A DNA stretch of 64,000 bases, taken from assembly GCF_014205765.1 (NCBI RefSeq), contig NZ_JACIIZ010000014.1:1-64000 (forward strand), written 5' to 3'. Source of the DNA: Nitrospirillum iridis. Lineage in GTDB: Bacteria; Pseudomonadota; Alphaproteobacteria; Azospirillales; Azospirillaceae. A program made the translations under genes and the position numbers. Below are positions 17,508 through 26,018 of this stretch, piece after piece. The notes beneath the pieces are model-generated. The model did no database searches. It was not told where the DNA came from and was given only the letters and a program-made list of their open reading frames with translations. Position 1 is the first letter of the stretch; each line of letters opens with the position of its first letter.

Positions 17508-18377
17508 ATGCTCGATCAATCCAAGCGGCCCCCCCCCCGGATCCCGGCGGAAACGGCGAGCCCGGCTTCTGCCGTGGGGGATGCGGCACCCCGGTGTGAC
17601 ACGCCACCCCTGCCCGCCAAGCCGGCCTTCTGTATCGTCGCCGCCGAGACACCGGAGGCGGAGACCGCGCGCCAAACCCTGTCGGACCGCTACCGCGCCG
17701 TCCAGGCGGAAGACGCGGACGTCATCGTCGCGCTGGGCGGCGATGGCTTCCTGCTGGAAACGCTGCACCGCTATCTGCCGCTGTGCAAACCGGTCTACGG
17801 CATGAATCGCGGCTCCGTCGGCTTTCTGCTGAACACCTTCAGCCCGCGTGGCCTGACCGACCGCGTGCGGCGGGCACAGCGGGTGGCGCTGAACCCGCTG
17901 CGCATGGTGGCCGTCAACGCCCAGGGCCGGCACGAGGCGCTGGCCTTCAACGAGGTGTCGCTGCTGCGTGAGACCCGCCAGGCCGCCAAGCTGCGCATCA
18001 GCGTGGACGGGGTGGAGCGCCTGTCGGAACTGGCCTGCGACGGGGCGCTGGTGTCCACCCCCGCCGGCAGCACCGCCTACAACCTGTCGGCCCATGGCCC
18101 CATCGTGCCCCTGGGCGCCGGCATCCTGGCGCTGACCCCCATCAGCGCCTTCCGTCCCCGGCGCTGGCGCGGCGCCCTGCTGCCCCATACCGCCAAGCTG
18201 CAGTTCGACATCCTGGAAGGCGCCAAGCGCCCGGTCAGTGCTGTCGCCGACTTCACTGAAATCCGCGACGTGGCGCGGGTGGAAGTCAGTGAGGACCGCA
18301 CCATCGCCAGCATCCTGCTGTTCGATCCGGAGATGAACCTGGAGGAGCGGATCCTGAAGGAGCAGTTCACGCCTTAA
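17508..18377 (+). CDS. nadK: NAD kinase
   Basis: Phosphorylates NAD+ to NADP+. 289 residues with '[19 protein letters not shown]' (GGDG), '[14 protein letters not shown]' (NxGxxGFL) and '[27 protein letters not shown]'. About 45 residues before '[16 protein letters not shown]' are Pro/Ala-rich and have no counterpart in the usual alphaproteobacterial enzyme. The true start may therefore be a downstream non-ATG codon, or the tail is real; ATG 17508 has only a weak ribosome-binding site. Confidence 0.93.
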   Translation: MLDQSKRPPPRIPAETASPASAVGDAAPRCDTPPLPAKPAFCIVAAETPEAETARQTLSDRYRAVQAEDADVIVALGGDGFLLETLHRYLPLCKPVYGMNRGSVGFLLNTFSPRGLTDRVRRAQRVALNPLRMVAVNAQGRHEALAFNEVSLLRETRQAAKLRISVDGVERLSELACDGALVSTPAGSTAYNLSAHGPIVPLGAGILALTPISAFRPRRWRGALLPHTAKLQFDILEGAKRPVSAVADFTEIRDVARVEVSEDRTIASILLFDPEMNLEERILKEQFTP

Positions 18378-18421
18378 ACGGGCGCCTCAGACGCCTGCAG
18401 GCCCGGCCCCGCTGAAAATGG

Positions 18422-19282
18422 CTACTCCGCCGCCAGGCGCCGATCGCCCACGCGCGCCAGCGCGAAGGCGTGGATGGCGCGCATCAGGCTGTCCAGGTCG
18501 TGGGACAGGCGCCAGTAGCCGTCGTGGCGTTCCAGGGTTTCCTCATCCATGTACAGGCGGCGGTCGATTTCCAGCTGCAGGCTGTGGCGGCCGCGGGTGG
18601 GGGCGCCGTAGCGGCGCACCAACTCCACCCCCTTGTAGGGATCATTGTGGCGGACGCGATAGCCCATGGCCCGCAGCGTCGCCGCCACGAAGCGGCTGAA
18701 GGACGGGTCGCAGCAGACGCCATCGCGGTCGCCCAGCACGAAGTCGGCCCCGGCATCGCCCGTGCCCAAGGTGGGCATCGAGTGGCAATTGATATGCCAG
18801 ACCTGGCCGAAGCGGGCATGCAAGCCGTCCAGCGCCGCCTTGAGCTGGGCGTGGTAGGGGCGCCAATAACGCTCGATCCGCCCCTGCACCTCACGCGCCG
18901 TCAGCTTGGCCGCGTACAGCGCCTCGCCCGGACGGCTGACCGTGCGCACCAGGCCCATGCCGTGACGGCTTTTCTCCGACGGGTTCAGGGGGCCCGGCCA
19001 GGCGTCGGCCAGGCAGGCGGGGTCGATATCGTCCTCCGCCCGGTTGACGTCGATATAGCTGCGCGGGAACAGGGCCTGCAGCAGCGTGGCGCCCAGGGCC
19101 GGCGCGCCGGCGAACAGTTCATCGACATGCGCGTCTTCGGACTGGCGCAACAGCATCAGCGGGCAGCGGGGCGTGAAGCCCAGGGGATAGGCTGAGCCAC
19201 TGTGGGGCGAGTCATAGACGACCGGGACGGGCGTGCCTTCGGGGTCGTGGCGCACCAGAACGTCATCTATGGTGAATTTCAT
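18422..19282 (-). CDS. N-formylglutamate amidohydrolase family protein
   Basis: About 286 residues. Motifs of the family: 'YDSPHSGSAYP', 'FPRSYIDVNRAEDDIDP', 'VWHINCHSMPTLGTGDAGADFVLGDRDG' and 'GRHSLQLEIDRRLYMDEETLER'. The first, third and last supply the metal and substrate ligands. In histidine breakdown (HutG) the enzyme hydrolyses N-formylglutamate to glutamate and formate. No hut genes are nearby, so the substrate may differ. ATG 19282 starts 'MKFTIDDVLVR'. A structured intergenic stretch follows upstream. Confidence 0.88.
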   Translation of the reverse strand: MKFTIDDVLVRHDPEGTPVPVVYDSPHSGSAYPLGFTPRCPLMLLRQSEDAHVDELFAGAPALGATLLQALFPRSYIDVNRAEDDIDPACLADAWPGPLNPSEKSRHGMGLVRTVSRPGEALYAAKLTAREVQGRIERYWRPYHAQLKAALDGLHARFGQVWHINCHSMPTLGTGDAGADFVLGDRDGVCCDPSFSRFVAATLRAMGYRVRHNDPYKGVELVRRYGAPTRGRHSLQLEIDRRLYMDEETLERHDGYWRLSHDLDSLMRAIHAFALARVGDRRLAAE

Positions 19283-19604
19283 ACAACCCTCACAACCACC
19301 AGCGGCGCCCGGGCGAAACCCAGGCGCCCTGGAGCGGATCAGGCGCAAGCGAAATCGCCTTCGCGTATGGAACCGCTCCCGGACAGACTCAGCAAGAGCC
19401 GGCTGCGCGTCCGATTAGCCGCAGCCGGCCATGGGAGTTTACCATAGCGTAGGCCGAGGCATCGCGTCCCTTTCCATGACGCTTCGGACCCGGCACTATT
19501 ATCAATATGGCGCAATGCGCAGCCCGATAGGACACGGCAGTCATGGTTCCAACAAACGCAAGGGGTCGGCCGGTCCCCGCCGACCGCCGCGGGGATGGCC
19601 GCTG
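19283..19604. other. 322-bp intergenic region with two hairpins
   Basis: No convincing gene. Two stem-loops are visible. One is a nested one (GGAGCGG 19331-19337 with CCGCTCC 19373-19379, enclosing GCGAA-atcgcc-TTCGC). The other is a 10-bp perfect stem GCCGGCTGCG/CGCAGCCGGC at 19398-19429. They lie between divergent hydrolase genes, so at least one could be a regulatory or repeat-derived structure. Confidence 0.5.
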
Positions 19605-20612
19605 ATGTGGGACCGGCCTGGCCTGTCCGGGTCCGGGACGCCTCTCGCCATGCCCGACCTGCGCGCGCACCGGGCCGGCAACATGGGCGTCCCCCATGTC
19701 TGGCGGTTCGAGGCCAAGATCGAAGGCCCCCATGTGGCCGTGGTCGCGCTGATGCACGGCAATGAGCCCTGCGGCGCCGTCGCCCTGGACCGGCTGCTGC
19801 GCCGGGGGCTACGGCCGGCCCGGGGCACCTGGACGCTGGCGTTCGCCAATCCCGACGCCGCCCTGGGCGGCCGCCTGTTCGGCCCCGCCGGTCCGCCGGT
19901 CCGCTATCTGGACCGGGACATGAACCGTCTCTGGGCGGGGGCTCGGGCTGATGGGGCGCCCGGCACCTCATCCGCGATCTTTCCCCAGGGGCGCGAACAG
20001 GCCCGCGTCGCGGCCTTGGCCCCCCTGGTCCTGACGGCCGACCTGCTGCTGGATCTGCATTCCATGCAGGTCCCCTCCCCGGCCCTGACCCTGTGCGGAC
20101 GGTCCCCCCGGGCGCGGGACCTGGCGGTGCGCCTGGCCGATCCCGGCTGGGTGGTGGCGGACGACGGCCATGCCGACGGCATGCGTCTGATCGACCATCC
20201 CCGCTTCTCCGCCATCAACGGCACCGGCACCGCCATCCTGATGGAATGCGGCCAGCACACGGTCCAGACCGCCGGCACCCAAGCCTGGCGCGGGCTGATC
20301 CGCTTCCTGGCGCTCTCGGAGACCCTGGATGCCGCCACCGCCCGCACCCTGCTGGCGGAGATCAACGCCCCCGTCACGCCCCCGGCCGCGCCGGTGGTGG
20401 TGGACGTGACCCATCTCATCCAGGCGGAAACGGATGAGTTCACCTTCGTGCGGCCGTTCCAGGGACTGGAGAGGGTCGCCAGCGCCGGCACCCTGCTGGC
20501 GCTGGACGGCAAGCGCGCCATCGAGACGCCCTACGACGATTGCGTGCTGGTGATGCCCACGCGCGCGCCACGACGGGGACAGACCACCGTACGGCTGGGA
20601 CGCATCGGGTGA
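19605..20612 (+). CDS. succinylglutamate desuccinylase/aspartoacylase family protein
   Basis: Zinc carboxypeptidase-fold deacylase, about 335 residues. Zinc ligands are visible in 'MHGNEPCGAVAL' (H, E) and 'LLLDLHSMQVP' (H); the substrate-binding Arg/Asn pair is in 'YLDRDMNRLW'. A beta-rich C-terminal domain includes 'VLVMPTRAPRRGQTTVRLG'. Starts at ATG 19605 and ATG 19650 are both possible, and the frame is open further upstream without a good ribosome-binding site. The divergent neighbour is an N-formylglutamate amidohydrolase; both cleave N-acyl acidic amino acids, so they may share a scavenging role (inference). Confidence 0.85.
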   Translation: MWDRPGLSGSGTPLAMPDLRAHRAGNMGVPHVWRFEAKIEGPHVAVVALMHGNEPCGAVALDRLLRRGLRPARGTWTLAFANPDAALGGRLFGPAGPPVRYLDRDMNRLWAGARADGAPGTSSAIFPQGREQARVAALAPLVLTADLLLDLHSMQVPSPALTLCGRSPRARDLAVRLADPGWVVADDGHADGMRLIDHPRFSAINGTGTAILMECGQHTVQTAGTQAWRGLIRFLALSETLDAATARTLLAEINAPVTPPAAPVVVDVTHLIQAETDEFTFVRPFQGLERVASAGTLLALDGKRAIETPYDDCVLVMPTRAPRRGQTTVRLGRIG

Positions 20613-20649
20613 TGGCGCTGCCGGCCGCATCGCGCGGCCACGGACAGCC

Positions 20650-22452
20650 TCAGCTCATGAACTGCGCGCGGTTCAGCAGGTCATAGAAATTGCGCAGGAC
20701 CGCCGCCTTCTCCGCCTCGGTGGTCAGCCCCTCGACAAACTTGATGTCGAAATTGGGCTGGCGCAGATGGCTGATGATCTGGTCGCGCACGATGCGCCGC
20801 GCCTTCGGACTGGCCAGCACCTCGGCCGCCGCGAACTGGACCAGGCGGGTGGCGCGCACCCGCAGCGTGGCGACGGGATCGTCCAACCGCTCGATCACCC
20901 GGCCGTCCACGATATAGGCGGCGACCAGATCATCCAGCCGGCTGCCCAGCCGGTCGCCCAGGTCGTCCGGCAACGCCGGGCCTTCCGTCAGCAAGCGGTA
21001 GAGGGCGGCGCTGGCCTCCATCTTCGGCTTCAGCGGCAGGGCGCGGTCCACCAGGTCGTTCAGGTTGTCGGCGCGGTTGGCGATTTCCATGGACTGGGCG
21101 GCGATGGCGGCGGCGTCCTTGGCGCCCACATCCGAGCGGGCCAGGCTGGCAAGATAGACCAGCCGTTCCGCCCCGGTGGGCAGCAGTTGCAGCACCGCGT
21201 CCAGCGCCAGACGACGCCCCTCCGCCCCGCCCTGCTCGACAAAGCGGTGGTAGCCCATCAGCACGGCCTCGGCCATGCCGGGGCCGCCCAACAGGCCATC
21301 GGGCCGCATCAGCCGGTTCACCAAGGCGCGGTATTTGCCGATTTGCTGCGGCACCTCGCCATGTGACAGGCGCTGGGTGCCCCGTACCTGGCGGCGCAGA
21401 AAGTCCAGCAACACGGCGCGCGTCTCATTCCCATGGGGGCCCGCCACCCAACGGCTGATGGCCGCCGTGCAGGGGGGCGACATCTCGGCCGGCTGCGGCT
21501 CGAAGGCTCCGCCCACCAGGTCGATCATGCGGTTCAGCGCCGTGACCAGATCCGGCTGGCGGCCCAGCATGTCGCGCACCATGTCCGGCGCGCCCAGCAC
21601 ATCGGCCAGCAGTTGATCGAGCAAAGCCGCATCGTCCGCCGGCAGGGTGTCATCAGACGCCAGATCCATCAACCATTCGGCCTTGCCCAGCAAGCCCCGG
21701 ATGTTCACCAGATCACGGCAGACGATGACCTTGCCCAGGTAGGCCGCCTCTTCCGCCGCCGTCTCCGGACTGGCTTGGGCGGTGGCGGCCGTGATCTCAT
21801 CCACCTGGCGCATGGTGGCGGCGAAGCCGATTTCCTTGGGATAGGGCAGCACGCGGTTGGCCACCGCCCGTTCGGCGCGTTGGCGCAATTCCTCCAGCAC
21901 CGCCAGGATGACATCGCGCCGGGCGCGGCTGTCCTCCCCCGTCTCCTTGCTTTGCAGGGAGGCGATGCGGGTGACGGCGTTGGGGACCAGCGCCTCGAAA
22001 TTCAGGACGCGCTTGGCCTCGTTGGCGTTGTGCAGCAGTTCGGACGCGGTGACGCCCTTTTCATCCAGATACTGGCGCAGCACGCGGGAGATCAGCACCC
22101 GGCTGTCAAACGACAGGAATTCCCGCTGCACCCGGCAATAGTGCGCCTCTTCCACCGGGACGGGCGCGATGGCCCGCTTCGGCTCCTGCCGGTATTCGGT
22201 GTAAATGATGGTGTCGACGGTCTCGCCCCCACGGCCGGGCCGAGCGAATTCCCGGATGATACGCACACCGGGGCGGGTGGGCAGGATGCGCGCCGCCAGG
22301 GCGCGGGCGTCCTCCTCCTTGCGGCAGACCTGTTCGGTCAGCCAGTGATCGTCCTTAAGGTACTGCACCTCAAAGGAAAGGCCGCGCGGCTCGCTCAATC
22401 GCGGCGGCGGCTCTTTGCCAGCCCTGTCCTTTAGCAATCCCAAGACCATCAT
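20650..22452 (-). CDS. conserved protein of unknown function (about 600 aa)
   Basis: I do not recognise this family. From ATG 22452 ('MMVLGLLKDRAG') it is about 600 residues, mostly helical and charged, without signal peptide or membrane spans. The N-terminal 80 residues resemble a small alpha/beta unit ('LSFEVQYLKDDHWLTEQVCRKEEDARALAARIL'). The rest is repetitive helical sequence suggesting an alpha-solenoid ('LDAVLQLLPTGAERLVYLASLARSDVG', 'NRADNLNDLVDRALPLKPKMEASAALYRLL'). It stands alone, about 216 bp from creA on the same strand. Confidence 0.75.
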   Translation of the reverse strand: MMVLGLLKDRAGKEPPPRLSEPRGLSFEVQYLKDDHWLTEQVCRKEEDARALAARILPTRPGVRIIREFARPGRGGETVDTIIYTEYRQEPKRAIAPVPVEEAHYCRVQREFLSFDSRVLISRVLRQYLDEKGVTASELLHNANEAKRVLNFEALVPNAVTRIASLQSKETGEDSRARRDVILAVLEELRQRAERAVANRVLPYPKEIGFAATMRQVDEITAATAQASPETAAEEAAYLGKVIVCRDLVNIRGLLGKAEWLMDLASDDTLPADDAALLDQLLADVLGAPDMVRDMLGRQPDLVTALNRMIDLVGGAFEPQPAEMSPPCTAAISRWVAGPHGNETRAVLLDFLRRQVRGTQRLSHGEVPQQIGKYRALVNRLMRPDGLLGGPGMAEAVLMGYHRFVEQGGAEGRRLALDAVLQLLPTGAERLVYLASLARSDVGAKDAAAIAAQSMEIANRADNLNDLVDRALPLKPKMEASAALYRLLTEGPALPDDLGDRLGSRLDDLVAAYIVDGRVIERLDDPVATLRVRATRLVQFAAAEVLASPKARRIVRDQIISHLRQPNFDIKFVEGLTTEAEKAAVLRNFYDLLNRAQFMS

Positions 22453-22668
22453 CCGCCCCAACCGGCAATAGCACCCGCTGGGCGGGGAAGCCCATCCCCG
22501 CCCGCGAAGGCCAATAACCCGGCCTGCCGGCAGCCCCGCCGCTAAGCCGAACGCACCACCGATGTATGGATGCTGACCAAAGGGTGACGCCACGCAATCA
22601 GCTAGTCAACCGAATGATGTATATCGCCTGGATGAGACTTTCGCTTTTTCATCCATTTGAACAGGAAG

Positions 22669-23160
22669 TTAACGGTCTGGGCGCCCCTTGGTCCAGGTAG
22701 GGTTTGCGGAGAACAGCGGCACCGTGGAAATGGCCATCTTGGCGGACGCGTCCTTCACCTGCCGGCTGTAGACTACGTAGATCAGCGTGTCGTTGGCGCG
22801 ATCATAGATTCGCCGCACGGCGATGGATTTGAAGATCAGGCTTTTACGTTCGGAGAAGACCTCCTCCCCATGGCGGGAGGTGTCGATCTTGCCGATGACG
22901 ATGGGGCCGGTCTGACGGCAGGCGATCGAGGTGTTGGATGGATCCTCGAACCAGTTGCCCTTGCGCAGCCGGTCGATGACGCTGCGCGAAAAGCTGACGA
23001 TGTGGCAGGTCACGCCCTGGATGTCGGGATCGGGCACGGCCTCCACCGACAGCTCATTGCCCGTCCAGTCATTGCTGAACGACCCCACCTCATCGGCACG
23101 GGCCGCACCGGACGCCAGTCCGGCCGCGATGAGACAGGCGGCGAGCAGCAGCCCCCTCAA
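22669..23160 (-). CDS. creA: CreA family periplasmic protein
   Basis: 163 residues with a cleavable signal peptide ('MRGLLLAACLIAAGLASGAARA'). The mature part matches CreA: 'VGSFSNDWTGNELSVEAVPDPDIQGVTCHIVSFSR', 'GNWFEDPSNTSIACRQTGPI', 'SLIFKSIAVRRIYD'. Function is unknown; in E. coli creA precedes the creBCD operon, but no creBC genes are here. The first codon is a TTG overlapping the TGA of the upstream HRDC gene (TTGA), which implies translational coupling. No in-frame ATG is available near the signal peptide. Confidence 0.85.
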   Translation of the reverse strand: MRGLLLAACLIAAGLASGAARADEVGSFSNDWTGNELSVEAVPDPDIQGVTCHIVSFSRSVIDRLRKGNWFEDPSNTSIACRQTGPIVIGKIDTSRHGEEVFSERKSLIFKSIAVRRIYDRANDTLIYVVYSRQVKDASAKMAISTVPLFSANPTWTKGRPDR

Positions 23161-23573
23161 TTGGTCAGGTCTTCCATGGTCTGGCGCACGATCTGAACGA
23201 TCTGTCCGCCGCGGCCGGACACGTCGAAACCCGCGGCGCCGCTGATGACCGACAACTCGATCTCCGTCGTGGGGGCATAGCGGGCGATTTCCGCCACCAC
23301 CACGTTGGACAGGATCTCCTCCTTATCCACGCCCAGGGACTTGGCGACCTCAGTCCGCCAGCCGTTGATGGCGGATATGATGGCCGATTCGATCTGGGCG
23401 GTTTCTTCCTTGCGGCGCAGGTCGCGGTACTGCACCAGCACACGCCAGGCCCCTTCGGCATAGGCGGTGTCGATGCGTGAGACCTCCACCGTGCGCAGGA
23501 ATGAGGCCAGGCGGGTCTCATCCTCCTCATGCGAGGCGTCGCGGATGGAGAAAGTGCGGATTTCCAAGTTCAT
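23157..23573 (-). CDS. stand-alone HRDC domain protein
   Basis: About 138 residues. The C-terminal 75 residues fit the HRDC domain (helicase and RNase D C-terminal, nucleic-acid binding): 'INGWRTEVAKSLGVDKEEILSNVVVAEIARYAPTTEIELSVISG'. The N-terminal 60 residues ('EIRTFSIRDASHEEDETRLASFLRTVEV...WRVLVQYRD') form a small alpha/beta unit, so there is no helicase or nuclease domain. ATG 23573 is preferred to the upstream TTG. The stop overlaps the creA start, so a nucleic-acid binding protein and a secreted protein are co-translated, an odd pairing. Confidence 0.8.
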   Translation of the reverse strand: MNLEIRTFSIRDASHEEDETRLASFLRTVEVSRIDTAYAEGAWRVLVQYRDLRRKEETAQIESAIISAINGWRTEVAKSLGVDKEEILSNVVVAEIARYAPTTEIELSVISGAAGFDVSGRGGQIVQIVRQTMEDLTN

Positions 23574-23866
23574 GCGCAATCCCGGTCAGAGATGCCCGGA
23601 TGGTCCGGCCGGCGGCGAGCGCGGCAGATCCTCGTCCGTGGATAAGCCCCAATATAACCGAGCCCGGAGCGCTTGACAGGGGGGCACGACCCTAGTCACG
23701 ACGGTTTTTCGGGATGGGCCTGCCGATTTTCGCCTCGCGCGGGTCCCCGGATTTCACTATCACCTGCCGATGGTTTCCCAACCGACGCGAGGTGCCATTC
23801 CATCCGGCATCTGCCGGGGAACAGGTTCCTTCGCCCACCCTTTCGCCGCCAAAAGGAAATCGACCC

Positions 23867-24184
23867 ATGCCCACCATCCACGTTATCGATGCCGATGGCG
23901 CGGAGCACATCATCGACGGGGATGTGAAAGCGTCCCTGATGGAAAACCTGTGCGATCACGACCTGCCGCTGGACGCCGACTGCGGCGGTTCCTGCGCCTG
24001 CGCCACATGCCACGTCTGGCTGGATCCCGACTGGGCCGCCCGCCTGCCCCAGCCCGGCCTGGATGAACTGGCGCTGCTGGAGGAGGAGCCCACCTATCAG
24101 CCGGGCCGGTCCCGCCTGTCCTGCCAGGTGGACTTCAAGGCGGACCTGGATGGCCTGCGCGTGACCCTGCTGCCCCGCCGCTGA
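23867..24184 (+). CDS. [2Fe-2S] ferredoxin, adrenodoxin/ISC type
   Basis: 105-residue electron carrier. The cluster ligands follow the CX5CX2C...C pattern of the adrenodoxin/FdxB class: 'DADCGGSCACATCHVWLD' plus 'RLSCQVDFKADLDG'. The acidic patch 'DELALLEEEPTY' typical of partner docking is present. ATG 23867 has AAAAGGA upstream; the frame is open further but lacks family similarity. No isc genes or P450 are adjacent, so its redox partners are not defined here. Confidence 0.92.
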   Translation: MPTIHVIDADGAEHIIDGDVKASLMENLCDHDLPLDADCGGSCACATCHVWLDPDWAARLPQPGLDELALLEEEPTYQPGRSRLSCQVDFKADLDGLRVTLLPRR

Positions 24185-24272
24185 ACATCCCGGCGCCGCT
24201 TGAGCATCCGCCGTCCCCCCGGGGAGGGCAGTGCCCCCCTTTGGGGGCCCAGTGGGGCCAAATGGGGCAACG

Positions 24273-24304
24273 AAAAAGGCGCCGGCGGTTCCCCGTCGGC
24301 GCCC
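24273..24304 (-). terminator. rho-independent terminator of sapC
   Basis: On the minus strand a GGGCGCCGACGG/CCGCCGGCGCC-type stem at 24304-24278 is followed by five T residues, 28 bp beyond the sapC stop. This is the best-formed terminator in the window. Confidence 0.8.
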
Positions 24305-24331
24305 TTCCACTATCTGCTGGCTGATGCCGGC

Positions 24332-25096
24332 TCAGGCCTTGGTGGCCAGCACCCGCTCAGACGCCAGTTCCGCCAGGATGTTCCAGCGGGACAGCGAGAT
24401 GAAGTGGGCGTAGACCAGGCCCAGATAGCCGCGCTTGCGCCAATCCAGGAACACGTCGTCGGGCAGCTCGTTGAACTTCTTCTCATCGATGATGGTGAAG
24501 CCGGTCAAGGTCATGCGGCTGTTGTCGTGCGACAGCGTCAGGTCCAGGCGCTGCTCGGTCAGCATCCCGCGGTCGAACAGCTCCTTGCAGAAGGCGCTGG
24601 TCGCGACGGCGGACTGGTTGAAGGTCGCGCAGAAGTTCAGGGCGTCGTTGCCGGCGGGGCCGGCCTTCTCACCCTCGAACAGCGGGACGTCGCCATCGGG
24701 ACCCACCAGGTTGGTGTCCTCTTCCAGGCACAGCACCAACCGCTCGCGGTCCGGGGTTTCCATCATCAGGAAGGGATAGCGGCGGACATAGGCCGGAATC
24801 GGCGTGTTCTTGCGCCAGTTGCCTTCGGCGTCCACGAACAGGTTCTCATCCGGGCGCACGCCCGTCAGCACCACGGCGGCCGGGTTGTTGCCAATGGTGA
24901 AGACGATCGGATAGTGGCCGTTCAGCGAGATGAACTCTTCACCGACAATCGGAATGGCGTTGGCATTGGCGGCATAGGAGAACGTACGCTGCTGCTTCAG
25001 CTTCCAATCCCGGTGACGGCTGAGATCAACGGGAACGGGCTCCCGGTAGAAGGGGGGCATCTGGCCGGCATCTTTGGCGGCGGCGGCGTCGGTCAT
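24332..25096 (-). CDS. SapC family protein
   Basis: 254 residues matching SapC ('FYREPVPVDLSRHRDWKLKQ', 'PIVGEEFISLNGHYPIVFTIG', 'PAYVRRYPFLMMETPDRERLVLCLEEDTNLVG'). SapC was named from a Campylobacter S-layer locus. In alphaproteobacteria SapC genes often sit near TonB receptors, but the biochemical role is not established. No signal peptide or membrane segment. Monocistronic with its own terminator. Confidence 0.85.
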   Translation of the reverse strand: MTDAAAAKDAGQMPPFYREPVPVDLSRHRDWKLKQQRTFSYAANANAIPIVGEEFISLNGHYPIVFTIGNNPAAVVLTGVRPDENLFVDAEGNWRKNTPIPAYVRRYPFLMMETPDRERLVLCLEEDTNLVGPDGDVPLFEGEKAGPAGNDALNFCATFNQSAVATSAFCKELFDRGMLTEQRLDLTLSHDNSRMTLTGFTIIDEKKFNELPDDVFLDWRKRGYLGLVYAHFISLSRWNILAELASERVLATKA

Positions 25097-25281
25097 GGCA
25101 AAAGGTCCTGGTGTTACCGGTTAAATTACCACTGGTCGGGAATTGGACCCTGAAGCGCGCGCCCTCTCCCCCGACAGGATGGGCTAGGGAGTGCCGGAAT
25201 TGTATGCGCAAGTCAACAGCGCCGCGACCCAGCCATGATCAGGGCGCGTGACAGATTGTGACGCCGGGGCGTCACGCCCGG

Positions 25282-25647
25282 TCATCGGGTGCGGACGGTG
25301 GATTTGCGCTTGGCCACAACCACCTCCTGCTCCCCCAGCCAAATGACCAGGGTGGCGGCGCCGGAAATGACCTGCAGCACCTTCTCCGCCTTGGCCGGCA
25401 GACGGATCTTCCGCGCCATGCAGTAGTTGACCAGGGCCGCCGCCACTTCCATCTCGGCGAAGCTGGCCTCGTGCATCTTGCCGTAGTCGTCCTCGATCGG
25501 CAGTTGGACGATGATGGGCGGCCCCTCGACGATGATCGGATCCTTGACCGTGCCCACGGGCAGCGGGCGGTTGAGCCGGCCCGTGAACTCCACGATCGCC
25601 GTCATCAGCTCCCGCTCGGTGAAGCTGATCGCGCGCAGCTCCTGCAT
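25282..25647 (-). CDS. conserved hypothetical protein
   Basis: 121 residues, not recognised. The N-terminus is helical ('MQELRAISFTERELMTAIVEF'). It is followed by beta-strand-like segments ('KDPIIVEGPPIIVQLPIEDDYG'), a helical middle ('EMEVAAALVNYCMARKI') and a basic tail ('VVAKRKSTVRTR'). The start has a good ribosome-binding site (GAGGGG). No signal peptide. Its upstream region carries copy B of the intergenic repeat. Confidence 0.7.
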   Translation of the reverse strand: MQELRAISFTERELMTAIVEFTGRLNRPLPVGTVKDPIIVEGPPIIVQLPIEDDYGKMHEASFAEMEVAAALVNYCMARKIRLPAKAEKVLQVISGAATLVIWLGEQEVVVAKRKSTVRTR

Positions 25648-25763
25648 GCCCCGTCCCCTCGACTACGCCGCCCGCCTGGCGGTCGGGCGCATCATATAGG
25701 CCGGGCCAAGGCCAAGTCACCCCACCGTAAGGATCATGCCGCACGCATTCACAACGAATAGGG

Positions 25764-25926
25764 CCAGCGGCATGAGGTTTTGACTCATGCCGCTGTAGCC
25801 CGCGACTGCGGGCGCCGGAGATTTGCGGGGAGCTGAAGGCGGACTGGAAATCGAGGATCAGCCAAGCCGCCGGATGGCGGCGCCCGGCGTTTGAGGGGGC
25901 ATTTGACCGGCCACGATCAAATGCCG
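25764..25926 (-). repeat. 163-bp structured intergenic repeat, copy B
   Basis: Reverse-complement counterpart of 2916-3078, same length, no gaps. The terminal hairpin is a perfect 12-bp stem (25765-25776 with 25784-25795, loop GTTTTGA). Compared with copy A, one stem pair changes from C-G to T-A on both arms and a G.U becomes G-C, while the other nearby differences fall in the loop. It occupies nearly half of the 371-bp gap 25648-26018; nothing else is seen in that gap. Relative to the flanking minus-strand genes its orientation is opposite to copy A. Confidence 0.85.
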
Positions 25927-26018
25927 ATGGTATAAGGCCAGCGCCGCCCCAAAGGGCACGCCGGCCTTGCCCGTCACACGGGTCAATCAGGACCGTAGCC
26001 AGGACCGCAAGCGAAGCC

